In this document: in pieces, positions 9,202 to 19,240 of the stretch
Layout: each line of letters begins with the position of its first letter
How positions within the stretch are numbered: the stretch's first letter is position 1
Source: Antarcticimicrobium sp040365005
GTDB taxonomy: Bacteria; Pseudomonadota; Alphaproteobacteria; Rhodobacterales; Rhodobacteraceae
Direction of reading: 5' to 3'
Length of the DNA stretch: 64,000 nt
Assembly (NCBI RefSeq): GCF_040365005.1
Contig: NZ_BAABWV010000008.1
Coordinates: 119,952-183,951 of the forward strand
Notes under the pieces: model-generated
Database searches by the model: none
What the model was told of the DNA's origin: nothing
What the model saw: the letters and a program-made list of their open reading frames with translations, nothing else
Program-made: the position numbers and the translations under genes

Positions 9202-10341
9202 TCAGCGGGGGCGGTGGATATGGGCGCTCTGCACGATGCCGAAGGCGGCCATCAGCACCAGCATGGCCGAGCCGCCATAGCTGACCATCGGCAGCGGCAC
9301 GCCCACCACCGGCGCCAGCCCCATCACCATCGACATGTTGACGGCGAAGAACAGGAAGAAGGTAAAGGCGATGCCGAGCGTGACCAGCGACGAGAACCGG
9401 TCGCGCGAAGCCAGTGCCGAGGAAATGCAGAACAGGATGATCAGGGCGTAGAGCGTCAGCAGGGATATGCCGCCGACAAAGCCGAATTCCTCGGCCAGGG
9501 TGGTGAAGATGAAGTCGGTGTGTTTCTCGGGCAGGAAGTTGAGCCGCGATTGCGTTCCCTGCATGAAGCCGCGCCCGGCCCAGCCGCCCGAGCCCAGCGC
9601 GATCTTGGACTGGGTGATGTGGTACCCGGCGCCGAGCGGGTCACTGCCCGGGTCGAGGAAGGTGTCGATGCGCCGGTACTGGTAGTCTTTCAGCAGTTGC
9701 CAGGGGGTGCCGCGCGACTGGAACACCGCGCTGACCATCCCGACGCCGACCGCGATCACGGCGGCGAAATAGGCCCAGTGCACCCCGGCCAGAAACATTA
9801 CCGCGCCGCCCGCCGCCAGCATCAGGATCGCGGTGCCCAGGTCGGGCTGGCGCAGCACCATCGCTGTCGGAACCAGGATGAACAGCAGCGGCAGCAACAC
9901 CCATAGCGGGCGCGAGGTGCGCGCTGCGGGCAGCCAGTCGTAATAGGCGGCGAGCATCATCACCAGCGTGATCTTGGTCAGCTCCGAGGGCTGCAGCCGC
10001 ATGAACCCCAGGTCGATCCAGCGCTGCGCGCCCATCCCGACCGTGCCGAACAGTTCGACCCCGAGAAGCAGCAGCAGCGACAACCCATAGGCCAGCGCGG
10101 CCATGTTGCGCCAGAACCAGATCGGCACCATGGCGACCGAGATCATCACTGCAAGGCCGAGGGCGAACCGCTTGATCTGCGGTTCGGCCCAGGGCGTGAA
10201 CGAGCCGCCGGCGACCGAGTAGAGCATCAGCGCGCCGACACCCGCGACCGAGACCAGCAGCACGGTCAGCGGCCAGTTCAGGTAGAGCACCTTGTGCAGG
10301 CCCGCGGGCGTGGATTTGACCTTGGACTCGAGGTAACTCAT
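9202..10341 (-). CDS. rodA: rod shape-determining protein RodA (SEDS peptidoglycan glycosyltransferase)
   Basis: 379 residues, polytopic SEDS protein with about ten membrane helices. RodA polymerises lipid II with its partner PBP2 during lateral wall growth. SEDS hallmarks include GSGGWAGRGFMQGTQSRLNFLPEKHTDFIF with the catalytic-loop region, and the C-terminal VVGVPLPMVSYGGSAML. Its ATG overlaps the mrdA stop in an ATGA junction. It is the last gene of the mreBCD-mrdA-rodA run. Confidence 0.97.
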   Translation of the reverse strand: MSYLESKVKSTPAGLHKVLYLNWPLTVLLVSVAGVGALMLYSVAGGSFTPWAEPQIKRFALGLAVMISVAMVPIWFWRNMAALAYGLSLLLLLGVELFGTVGMGAQRWIDLGFMRLQPSELTKITLVMMLAAYYDWLPAARTSRPLWVLLPLLFILVPTAMVLRQPDLGTAILMLAAGGAVMFLAGVHWAYFAAVIAVGVGMVSAVFQSRGTPWQLLKDYQYRRIDTFLDPGSDPLGAGYHITQSKIALGSGGWAGRGFMQGTQSRLNFLPEKHTDFIFTTLAEEFGFVGGISLLTLYALIILFCISSALASRDRFSSLVTLGIAFTFFLFFAVNMSMVMGLAPVVGVPLPMVSYGGSAMLVLMAAFGIVQSAHIHRPR

Positions 10342-12281
10342 GCGCGTCCGCTCTGTTCCTGTTCCGCGCGCAGCCGCTCGCGGTGCAGCCGCTCCTGCTG
10401 GGCCTTGATCCGGTTGCGGTCCTTGGACGGGTAGGCGGTCAGGGGCGGGGTGCCGCCGTAGAGGGCCTGCAGCATCACGTCGCGGGCCACCGGCGCCGCC
10501 ACGGTGGAGCCGCCGCCACCGTGTTCGACGACCACCGAGACGGCATATTTCGGCTTGTCAAAGGGGGCGAAGCACACGAACAGCGCATGGTCGCGCCGGT
10601 TCCATGGCAGATCCGCGTTGCGGGTCACGCCGGCGGCGCGCTCGGCGGCGGTGATGTTGCGCACCTGGCTGGTGCCGGTCTTGCCGGCCATGCGAAAGGC
10701 ATCCTCGATGATGCGGCTGCGATAGGCGGTGCCGCGCCGGTCGTTCGAGACCTCGAACATCGCCTTGCGCAGGGTGCGCAGGTTGTTTTCGTTCACCCCC
10801 AGCGGTTCGCCCGCGCCGCTGGGCTGTTCGATCCCGTCGATGGATTTGACCAGCCGCGGGGTGATCGCCCGCCCGGTGGCGATCCGCGCGACCATCACCG
10901 CCAGTTGCATCGGCGAGGCCAGCATGAAGCCCTGACCGATCGCGGCGTTGGCGGTGTCGCCGATCAGCCACTCGGTGCCATGCACGCGCTTCTTCCACGC
11001 CCGGTTGGGGGTCAGCCCGGCGGCCACCGCCGACATCGGCACGTCATGGCGGACGCCGAGGCCGAACCGCTGCGCCATGGCCGAGATCTTGTCGATCCCG
11101 ACCTTGAGCGCCAGGTCATAGTAGTAGACGTCGCAGCTATGCTTGAGCGAGTCCGCGAGGTTCACATGCCCATGGCCGCCCCGGCGCCAGCAGTGGAACC
11201 GGCGGCCCGAGACCTCCAGGTAGCCGGGGCACCAGACGGTTTCCTCGGGGCCGATCAGCCCCTCTTCCAGCGCCGCCATGGCGGTGATCATCTTGAAGGT
11301 CGAACCGGGGGGGTAGACCCCCTGTACCGATTTCGATGCCAGCGGGCGGTGCAGATCGTCGGTCAGCGCGCGGTAATCGGCCACCGAGATGCCGCGTACG
11401 AACAGGTTGGGATCGAAGCTGGGCGAGGAAGAGATCGCGCGCAGATCGCCGGTTTCGCAATCGATCACCACGGCGCTGGCGCTCTCGTTGCCCAGCCGGG
11501 CCTGCACGTAGCCCTGAAGCTCGGCATCGACGCTCAGTTGCAGGTCGGCGCCCGGCTGTCCCTCGCGGCGGTCCAGCTCGCGCATGACGCGGCCGGTGGC
11601 GTTGACCTCGACCCGCTTGGCGCCGGCCTTACCGCGCAGCATCCCCTCGCGCTTGGCCTCGAGCCCGACCTTGCCGATCTGGAAGCGCGGGATGCGCAGC
11701 ACCGGTTCGGGATCCTCGATCTTGCTCAGGTCATAATCCGAGACCGGGCCGACATAGCCGACCACATGGGCAAAATCGGGGCCGCGCGGATAGACGCGGG
11801 TCAGGCCGACCTCGGGGGTGATGCCGGGCAGGGCGGGGGCATTCACCGCCACCTTGGAGATGTCGTCCCAGCCGATCCGGTCGGCCAGGGTGACCGGCAG
11901 GAAGGGCGGGCTGCGGCGCATCTCGGTTCGGGCGCGCTCGAGATCTTCGGCGTCGAGCGGGATCAGCCGGGTCAGCCGGTCGAGCACGGCCTCGACGTCG
12001 CCGGCGTCCTCGCGCACGATCACGATGCGATAGCTTTGCACGTTCTGCGCCAGCACGTTGCCGTTGCGGTCGAAGATCTCGCCGCGGGCGGGCGGGATCA
12101 GGCGGATGTTGACGCGGTTCTCCTCGGCCAGCAGGCGGAACTGGTCGGCCTGCTCGACCTGGAGATAGCGCATCCGCAACGCCAGCCCGCCGGCAAAGGC
12201 GAGTTGCAGCCCCCCCAGCAGCACCGCGCGGCGGTTGGAGACCCGGTTCAGTTGCAACAGTTCGCGGGGATTGCGCCTCAT
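10338..12281 (-). CDS. mrdA: penicillin-binding protein 2 (rod-complex transpeptidase)
   Basis: 647 residues, class B PBP that cross-links new peptidoglycan in the elongasome with RodA. One N-terminal membrane helix (VLLGGLQLAFAGGLALRMRYL) is followed by the PBP dimerisation domain. The transpeptidase motifs are SxxK in PPGSTFKMITAM, SxN-equivalent in KHSCDVYYYD, and KTG in AGKTGTSQV. ATG 12281 (MRRNPRELL) overlaps the mreD stop; the frame extends upstream through mreD in another frame and is not coding there. Confidence 0.96.
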   Translation of the reverse strand: MRRNPRELLQLNRVSNRRAVLLGGLQLAFAGGLALRMRYLQVEQADQFRLLAEENRVNIRLIPPARGEIFDRNGNVLAQNVQSYRIVIVREDAGDVEAVLDRLTRLIPLDAEDLERARTEMRRSPPFLPVTLADRIGWDDISKVAVNAPALPGITPEVGLTRVYPRGPDFAHVVGYVGPVSDYDLSKIEDPEPVLRIPRFQIGKVGLEAKREGMLRGKAGAKRVEVNATGRVMRELDRREGQPGADLQLSVDAELQGYVQARLGNESASAVVIDCETGDLRAISSSPSFDPNLFVRGISVADYRALTDDLHRPLASKSVQGVYPPGSTFKMITAMAALEEGLIGPEETVWCPGYLEVSGRRFHCWRRGGHGHVNLADSLKHSCDVYYYDLALKVGIDKISAMAQRFGLGVRHDVPMSAVAAGLTPNRAWKKRVHGTEWLIGDTANAAIGQGFMLASPMQLAVMVARIATGRAITPRLVKSIDGIEQPSGAGEPLGVNENNLRTLRKAMFEVSNDRRGTAYRSRIIEDAFRMAGKTGTSQVRNITAAERAAGVTRNADLPWNRRDHALFVCFAPFDKPKYAVSVVVEHGGGGSTVAAPVARDVMLQALYGGTPPLTAYPSKDRNRIKAQQERLHRERLRAEQEQSGRA

Positions 12282-12817
12282 GCCCAGCCTCCCATCGCGT
12301 CGGTGTCGCTGGGGGCGGGCTTGCGAACGCCCATCAGCGACTGGGTGACCAGGACCACCAGCGGGTAGGCGATCATGGTCATCACCATCTGGAACAGGCT
12401 CAGGCTGAGTTGCGCCTGTTCGACCGCCAGCAGCGCCAGCGTCAGCCGGTTGAGTACGGTGATCGCCAGCAGCGACAGGCAGACCGCCAGCCACTCGCCC
12501 GCGAAGCTGGCCTCGCGCAGGCCGCTGGCGCGGGTCTTGAGGTATTCGCTGCCCAGCACCACCAGCAGCGCCATCAGCCCCGGTGGGCGCAGGAACAGCA
12601 GATCGGCCATCAGCATGACCGCCGCGATGCTTGGCGCCGGGGCGAAATCGGGGCGTCGCAGGCTCCATGCAAAGGCGAAGGCGATCAGCAGGTCGGGCGG
12701 GGCCCAGCGTCGCGGCAGGGTGTCCAGCGGGATCAGGTGAAAGAACATGATCAGGAGCGCCAGCCCGAGGAAGGCGGCGCGCATCAGCCACAGGCGAGAG
12801 GGAGACAGGTTACCCAT
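12278..12817 (-). CDS. mreD: rod shape-determining protein MreD
   Basis: 179 residues, very hydrophobic, with about five predicted membrane helices. MreD sequences are weakly conserved, so the call rests on size, topology (LLIMFFHLIPLD near the N-terminus is typical), and its place between mreC and mrdA. It overlaps mreC by 8 bp and mrdA by 4 bp, indicating tight translational coupling. It belongs to the membrane part of the MreBCD elongation complex. Confidence 0.93.
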   Translation of the reverse strand: MGNLSPSRLWLMRAAFLGLALLIMFFHLIPLDTLPRRWAPPDLLIAFAFAWSLRRPDFAPAPSIAAVMLMADLLFLRPPGLMALLVVLGSEYLKTRASGLREASFAGEWLAVCLSLLAITVLNRLTLALLAVEQAQLSLSLFQMVMTMIAYPLVVLVTQSLMGVRKPAPSDTDAMGGWA

Positions 12818-13724
12818 CGCTGCCGGTCTCCGTGTTGGCGGTGGTTTCTTGTTGCCGGGTCAGAGGCTGCACCAGCTTGCCGGGGTCGGTGACGGTCTCG
12901 GCGCCGTGGTGGCGCAGAACGCGCAGGAACTCCAGCCGTTCATAGTCCGCCGCCAGCCGCACCCGCAGCCGGCCCGAGGGGTCGGCTGCGACCTGGCCGA
13001 TCAGCAGGCCGGCCGGGAACACCCCGCCATCGCCGGTGGTGGTCACCCGGTCGCCCGGCCGGACCAGGTCGGGGTTCTCGAGAAAATCGATCAGCGGCGC
13101 GGCGGTGTTGTTGCCGGTCACCAGCGCGGATTGCCCCGAGGGCTGGATGATGGCCGGCACCGAGCTGGAGGCGTCGGTCAGCAGGATCACCCGCGCGGTG
13201 TTGTCGCCGGTGCCCGAGATCCGCCCGACAAGGCCGATCCCGTCCATCGCCGCCCAGCCGTCTCGAATGCCGTCGCGTGCCCCGACGTTGAGCAGCACCG
13301 ATTGCCGGAACGGCGAGCCGCTGTCGGCCAGCACCACGCCGGTGATATAGGTCAGGCGGGGATCCAGCCGCACGTTGTTGAGGTCCAGCAGACGCGCGTT
13401 TTCCTGTTCAAGCTGCAAGGCCGCCTCTTTCCAGGCCTTCATCTGGCGCAACTCTCGGCGCAGCTCGCGGTTCTGGTCGGCGAGCCGCCGGTAGCTCTGG
13501 AAATCGCGGAACAGGTTGATGGTGCCGGTGACCGGGGCCATCGCCCAGTCCATAGAGGGCACCACGCTGTCGACCACCTGGGCGCGGAACCGTTCGACTC
13601 GCGGGCTGTCGATGCGCCAGACCAGGAAAATGCCAAGCAGGCACAGGGCGATGATCCCGAGCACCAGCCGGCGCAGGGGAGTGGTGTAATCGTCGCGCTG
13701 TGAGCGGTCCTTGGCCAATGGCAT
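12810..13724 (-). CDS. mreC: rod shape-determining protein MreC
   Basis: 304 residues. A short cytoplasmic tail and one membrane helix (LVLGIIALCLLGIFLVWRI) are followed by a coiled coil (about 75-115, NRELRRELRQMKAWKEAALQ). The periplasmic beta domain has the family signature GLVGRISGTGDNTARVILLTD. MreC scaffolds PBP2/RodA in the elongasome. The gap from mreB contains a CGGCCGT/ACGGCCG hairpin (13742-13760) that could tune expression below mreB. Confidence 0.96.
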   Translation of the reverse strand: MPLAKDRSQRDDYTTPLRRLVLGIIALCLLGIFLVWRIDSPRVERFRAQVVDSVVPSMDWAMAPVTGTINLFRDFQSYRRLADQNRELRRELRQMKAWKEAALQLEQENARLLDLNNVRLDPRLTYITGVVLADSGSPFRQSVLLNVGARDGIRDGWAAMDGIGLVGRISGTGDNTARVILLTDASSSVPAIIQPSGQSALVTGNNTAAPLIDFLENPDLVRPGDRVTTTGDGGVFPAGLLIGQVAADPSGRLRVRLAADYERLEFLRVLRHHGAETVTDPGKLVQPLTRQQETTANTETGSDG

Positions 13725-13777
13725 CCTTCCGTCACATGCCGCGGCCGTACCGGACGGCCGACAAAAGGGAGTGCGCC

Positions 13778-14824
13778 CTAGCTGTCGTAGTCAATCGCGT
13801 GGCGCAGCTGCTTTTCGTATTCCAGCGCCTTGCCGGTGCCGAGCGCCACGCAGTTGAGGCTCTCGTCGGCGATCGAGACCGCAAGCCCGGTCTGTTCGCG
13901 CAGCGCCAGATCGAGATCGCCCAGCAGCGCGCCGCCTCCGGTCAGCATGACGCCCCGGTCGACGATGTCGGCGGCCAGGTCCGGCGGCGTGGTTTCCAGC
14001 GCGGTCATCACCGCCTCGCAGATCTGCTGTACCGGTTCGGCCAGCGCCTCGGCGATCTGGGCCTGGCTGACCTCGATTTCCTTCGGCACCCCGTTCAGAA
14101 GGTCGCGGCCCCGGATCTGCATCGAGGTGCCGCGCCCGTCATCGGGCATCCGGGCGGTGCCGATCGAGGTCTTGATCCGCTCTGCCGTGCTTTCGCCGAC
14201 CAGGAGGTTCTGTTGCCGGCGCAGATAGGCGATGATCGCCTCGTCCATGCGGTCGCCGCCCACCCGGACCGAGCGGGCATAAACGATATCGCCCAGGCTC
14301 AGCACCGCCACCTCGGTGGTGCCGCCGCCGATATCCACCACCATCGAGCCGGTGGGATCGGTGATCGGCATGCCGGCGCCGATGGCAGCGGCGATGGGTT
14401 CGGCGATCAGCCCGGCGCGGCGGGCGCCAGCGGACAGCACCGACTGGCGAATGGCGCGTTTTTCCACCGGGGTGGCGCCGTGCGGCACGCAGACGATGAT
14501 CTTGGGCTTGGAGAAGGTCGAGCGCTTGTGCACCTTGCGGATGAAATGCTTGATCATTTCCTCTGCGGTGTCGAAATCGGCGATCACCCCTTCGCGCATC
14601 GGGCGGATCGCCTCGATGCTGCCCGGCGTCCGGCCCAGCATCAGCTTGGCGTCCTCGCCCACGGCCAGCACCTTCTTGACGCCGTCCTTGACATGATAGG
14701 CCACCACCGAGGGCTCCGACAGGATGACCCCGCGTCCCTTGACGTAGACCAGTGTATTCGCCGTACCGAGGTCAATGGCCATGTCCGAAGAGAACAAGCC
14801 GCCGAGATTTCCGAACACCGACAT
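13778..14824 (-). CDS. mreB: rod shape-determining protein MreB (bacterial actin)
   Basis: 348 residues with this start. MreB filaments orient the wall-growth machinery. Actin-fold motifs visible are the phosphate-1 loop AIDLGTANTLVYVKGRG, the phosphate-2 loop VVDIGGGTTEVAVLSLG, and the adenosine motif MLTGGGALLGDLD. I chose ATG 14824 (MSVFGNLGGLF) because it matches the usual N-terminus and has AGGA upstream. An in-frame ATG at 14854 would add ten residues, but that start sits at the base of an RNA hairpin that pairs its own Shine-Dalgarno. First gene of the rod operon. Confidence 0.97.
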   Translation of the reverse strand: MSVFGNLGGLFSSDMAIDLGTANTLVYVKGRGVILSEPSVVAYHVKDGVKKVLAVGEDAKLMLGRTPGSIEAIRPMREGVIADFDTAEEMIKHFIRKVHKRSTFSKPKIIVCVPHGATPVEKRAIRQSVLSAGARRAGLIAEPIAAAIGAGMPITDPTGSMVVDIGGGTTEVAVLSLGDIVYARSVRVGGDRMDEAIIAYLRRQQNLLVGESTAERIKTSIGTARMPDDGRGTSMQIRGRDLLNGVPKEIEVSQAQIAEALAEPVQQICEAVMTALETTPPDLAADIVDRGVMLTGGGALLGDLDLALREQTGLAVSIADESLNCVALGTGKALEYEKQLRHAIDYDS

Positions 14825-14888
14825 ATATGTGCGATCCTGTAGAGTACTGCGCATTGGTCCGCGACTCCCCGAAGGGGTGGACCACAGC

Positions 14889-14894
14889 CTTATA
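14889..14894 (-). promoter_or_regulatory. putative -10 element of the mreB operon
   Basis: TATAAG reads toward mreB about 65 bp before its start. A weak -35 (TTTCGC/TTCGCC) lies 17-18 bp upstream. Between it and the gene the transcript would form TGGTCC…CCCCTTCGGGG…GGACCA. The assignment is by eye only. Confidence 0.3.
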
Positions 14895-14954
14895 GGATGC
14901 TGCAGGCAGCGGCGAAAGGGCGGATTTCGGAGGGTGCAGCGCCTTTCCGCCTGT

Positions 14955-14990
14955 AAAGGGGTGTCCCCGGCACGCGTCGGCGCGCCGGAG
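14955..14990 (-). terminator. candidate leuA terminator
   Basis: On the minus strand CTCCGGC and GCCGGGG pair around a GC-rich loop about 10 bp after the leuA stop, followed by ACACCCCTTTAC. The T-run is poor, so the call is tentative. Confidence 0.35.
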
Positions 14991-14999
14991 ACGATGGGA

Positions 15000-16574
<1,575 letters not shown>

Positions 16575-16608
16575 GTCGGTATCTTTCCAAATCTGTCCTA
16601 AAGCCGAT

Positions 16609-16660
16609 GGCGCGCAGGCGTCCCCCTCTGAGCGGGCGCGCCGAATGGCACGCTCAGAGG
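16609..16660 (-). promoter_or_regulatory. leuA attenuator-like structure with competing hairpins
   Basis: On the minus strand CCTCTGAGCG and CGCTCAGAGG form a perfect 10-bp stem (16625-16660). The leader-peptide stop codon TGA lies inside its 5' arm. The loop sequence GGCGCGC (16636-16642) can instead pair with GCGCGCC downstream (16609-16615), giving a mutually exclusive hairpin. This is the geometry of ribosome-mediated attenuation. There is no clear U-tract after the 10-bp stem, so termination could be Rho-dependent, or control could act on leuA translation. Confidence 0.65.
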
Positions 16661-16737
16661 CGGCTTAGGATCAGTAGGCCACGCAGCGACGCACCGCAGA
16701 ACGCGGGGGCGGTCGGGATATGTGCCTGGCTGGTCAT
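16654..16737 (-). CDS. leuA leader peptide (27 aa, Leu-rich end)
   Basis: A short frame upstream of leuA encodes 27 residues starting MTSQAHIP and ending SLRGLLILSRL. Five of the last eleven residues are Leu, read by CTG, CTA, CTG, CTA and CTC. CTA is rare in a genome this GC-rich, which suits a sensor of scarce charged tRNA-Leu. The stop overlaps the first arm of the attenuator hairpin. There is no obvious Shine-Dalgarno; the -10-like TATAGA at 16747-16752 would put transcription start almost at the ATG. Confidence 0.7.
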   Translation of the reverse strand: MTSQAHIPTAPAFCGASLRGLLILSRL

Positions 16738-16746
16738 GGGGCACAA

Positions 16747-16752
16747 TCTATA
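16747..16752 (-). promoter_or_regulatory. putative -10 element for the leuA leader
   Basis: TATAGA on the minus strand with a TTTTCA-like -35 about 16 bp upstream. It lies 9 bp before the leader ATG, which would make the leader mRNA leaderless or nearly so. By eye only. Confidence 0.35.
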
Positions 16753-16895
16753 CCCGGACGACGGGAAATGAAAACCCAAAATGAGCCCGGCTGCGCGGAT
16801 TTCCCGGCGCCGGTCGCGCAGGGGCGCACAGGGCAACGCGCGCGGATTCTGCATTGTATGCCAAGGTGTGCGGTTTGATCCATGTCAGGTCTATC

Positions 16896-16919
16896 GTTTC
16901 TTGAATATGTTAATGTAAC
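16896..16919. promoter_or_regulatory. imperfect AT-rich palindrome upstream of sqr
   Basis: A 24-bp imperfect dyad (half-sites GTTTCTTGAATA and GTTACATTAACA, 8 of 12 positions matching) stands out in GC-rich DNA between leuA and sqr. It could be an operator for a sulfide-responsive repressor such as BigR/SqrR. No such regulator is encoded nearby, and the sequence does not match the ATTC-N8-GAAT motif I recall for SqrR. Confidence 0.3.
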
Positions 16920-17068
16920 CCACATCTTTCCCGGTTCGGTTGCGCGAGCACTCGGAAAACGCGGTGGCAATGCGGGCGACGCGGGAAGGGGTGGGCCGCT
17001 TTGCGCGGTGCGTGTCATCAAGGCCGTGGAGGAGGAGCCAGGGCCACCACTCAGAGGGAAAAACAGAT

Positions 17069-18349
17069 ATGGCGCATGTTGTTGTTCTGGGGGCCGGTGT
17101 CGGCGGCACCATACAGGCCTATGAACTCAAGGAAGCGTTGGGTCGCGATGACACGGTCACCGTGATCTCGAACAAGCCCTATTTCCAGTTCACGCCGTCC
17201 AACCCGTCGGCCGGGATCGGCTTGCGCACGCAGGATCAGATCACCATCGACCTGGCCCCGGTGATGGAACGGCGGGGGATCGAATTCATCTGCGACGGGG
17301 CGGTGAAACTGGACCCCGAGGCGAATACCATCCACCTGCAAAGTGGCCGCGAGGTCAGCTATGACTATCTGGTGATTGCCACCGGCCCCGACCTGGCCTT
17401 TGACGAGATCGAGGGCTTTGGCCCCGAGAAGTATACCCATTCGGTCTGTCAAATCGAACACGCGGCGGCCTCGGGCGACAAGTGGGACGACTTCTGCGCC
17501 AACCCCGGCCCGATCGTGGTCGGCGCGGTACAGGGGGCCTCGTGCTTTGGCCCGGCCTATGAATATGTCATGAGCATCGACACCGACCTGCGCCGCCGCA
17601 AGATTCGCGACAAGGTGCCGATGACCTTTGTCACCCCGGAACCCTATATCGGCCACCTGGGCCTTGGCGGGGTGGGCGACACCAAGGGCATGTTGGAATC
17701 GATCATGCGCGAACGCTCGATCCGTTGGGTCACCAATGCCAAGACCGATCGTTTCGAGGCCGACAAGATCCACGTCACCGAATGCGACGAAGACGGCCAG
17801 CCGAAGAAGACGCATGAAATCCCCTTCAGCTATGCGATGATGCTGCCGGCGTTTCGCGGCATCCCGGCGGTGATGGGGATCGAGGGGCTGGTCAATCCGC
17901 GCGGCTTCGTCATCGTCGACGAGCATCAGCGCAACCCGGCCTATCCCAATATCTTCGGCATCGGCGTCTGCATCGCCATAGCGCCGAAAGAACCCACCCC
18001 GGTGCCCACCGGCGTGCCGAAGACCGGGTTCATGATCGAGTCCATGGTCACCGCCACCGCCCACAACATCGCGCAGATCCTCGAGGGCGGTGAGCCGCGC
18101 GAGATGGCGACCTGGAACGCGCTGTGCCTCGCCGATTTCGGCGACGACGGGGCCGCCTTTCTGGCAATGCCGCAGAACCCGCCGCGCAACGTCAACTGGG
18201 CGGCGCAGGGCCGCTGGGTGCACTGGGCCAAGCTGGCCTTCGAGTGGTATTTCATGCGCAAGGTGCGCCGTGGGGTGAGCGAGCCGTTCTACGAGAAATT
18301 CATGATGCGGTTCATGAAGATCAACAAGCTGAAGGACGGGCGGGGCTGA
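17069..18349 (+). CDS. sqr: sulfide:quinone oxidoreductase
   Basis: 426 residues, FAD disulfide-reductase fold. The FAD motif is VVVLGAGVGGTIQAYELKEAL. Three cysteines match the SQR active site: Cys127 in SVCQIEHAA, Cys159 in GASCFGPAYEY and Cys353 in NALCLADFG. PVPTGVPKTGFMIESMV is also typical. The C-terminal ~45 residues form a basic amphipathic stretch (FEWYFMRKVRRG) expected to dip into the membrane. It would oxidise sulfide to polysulfide and pass electrons to quinone. ATG 17069 follows AGAGGGAAA; the frame extends 43 codons upstream without homology. No sox or persulfide dioxygenase genes are adjacent. Confidence 0.92.
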   Translation: MAHVVVLGAGVGGTIQAYELKEALGRDDTVTVISNKPYFQFTPSNPSAGIGLRTQDQITIDLAPVMERRGIEFICDGAVKLDPEANTIHLQSGREVSYDYLVIATGPDLAFDEIEGFGPEKYTHSVCQIEHAAASGDKWDDFCANPGPIVVGAVQGASCFGPAYEYVMSIDTDLRRRKIRDKVPMTFVTPEPYIGHLGLGGVGDTKGMLESIMRERSIRWVTNAKTDRFEADKIHVTECDEDGQPKKTHEIPFSYAMMLPAFRGIPAVMGIEGLVNPRGFVIVDEHQRNPAYPNIFGIGVCIAIAPKEPTPVPTGVPKTGFMIESMVTATAHNIAQILEGGEPREMATWNALCLADFGDDGAAFLAMPQNPPRNVNWAAQGRWVHWAKLAFEWYFMRKVRRGVSEPFYEKFMMRFMKINKLKDGRG

Positions 18350-18561
18350 GGGGGACGGTTTTCCTTTAACTGCCGGGCGTGACTCCGCGCGAAGGTCAGC
18401 TTTGCGCCCGACTTGACGGTCATTTGCAGCGCGGCGGTTCTCCGCTCTTGAGAGTCCGCTGAAGAGAAGGGATTTGTGTGGCGACACACTGAATTGCTCC
18501 TGCCACTATCATTCCTGGCCGCTTAGCTTAAGAAAGGCCGGGACATGAAGGAGAGCGAACG

Positions 18562-19074
18562 GTGGAAACCTCACAGAGTGTGCCGGACCTGATTGCGGCG
18601 GCACGGGCCAAGGCAAAGGTGATTGAAGACAGACTTTCGCTTGCGCGGGCGCGGCTCGACGGGCAGAGCGGCTCGGAAGCTCAAGCTGAAGACCTGCGCG
18701 CGGCGAATGTCGCGCTTGAATTGGCCGCTGTTGATATCTTCACTCTGTTCGAAGCGCGCATGCAGCACCACTTCAAACGCGGTCCGTTTTCACGAAAGTT
18801 GAGAACGTCGCTTTTGAATTCCGGGCAAGCTGACCTCGCCGATAGGGTCCACAAGTATTATCTGGCGATCAACGTGCTCAAGCACGGAAAAGGCGCGAGC
18901 TATCGGGAACTACTCGACACTCCGACCGACCTTTTTCATATGAATCCCGCTGAAAGTCTCGATTCAAAACAAGAAGACGCTTCTTCGGGCCTGATAGATG
19001 TTGGCGTGCCGGGCTTTTTTGACGGGCTCGCCACAACACTTCTTGAAGCGCATCAGTTCCTCGAATCCCGGTAG
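18562..19074 (+). CDS. hypothetical protein, helical, possibly acquired
   Basis: 170 residues, not recognised. It starts with GTG after GAAGGAGA. The sequence is charged and mostly helical (residues 5-60), with no signal peptide or membrane segment. A central stretch reads LADRVHKYYLAINVLKHGKGASYREL. Its base composition is visibly less GC-rich than its neighbours and codon use is mixed, suggesting horizontal transfer. No mobile genes flank it. It lies between sqr and the MORN-repeat gene, with about 210 bp of unassigned DNA in front. Confidence 0.7.
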   Translation: METSQSVPDLIAAARAKAKVIEDRLSLARARLDGQSGSEAQAEDLRAANVALELAAVDIFTLFEARMQHHFKRGPFSRKLRTSLLNSGQADLADRVHKYYLAINVLKHGKGASYRELLDTPTDLFHMNPAESLDSKQEDASSGLIDVGVPGFFDGLATTLLEAHQFLESR

Positions 19075-19240
19075 GTTCCCGACCTCGGTTTCGCCAGATG
19101 AATAGGAGATGCGTGGCGAATGCTGCGTCCTCACCTCAGAAAGGTCACGCATCCCATGTCTGATCCCCGCGGGAGATCGTTGGCACGGCCAGCCCCTCCG
19201 CTTTTCGGCGCTCCCCCAAACCGGTGACGCAAGCGAACCC

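Noticed and set aside
10383..12368. 661-codon open frame antisense to mrdA
   Set aside because: It mirrors a well-supported PBP2 gene; high GC leaves long open antisense frames. The translation is low-complexity and lacks any family motif.
18350..18561. Possible gene remnant between sqr and the low-GC gene
   Set aside because: A short minus-strand frame is open but has no start with a Shine-Dalgarno, no family match and ends inside sqr. Nothing else was identified in these 212 bp.
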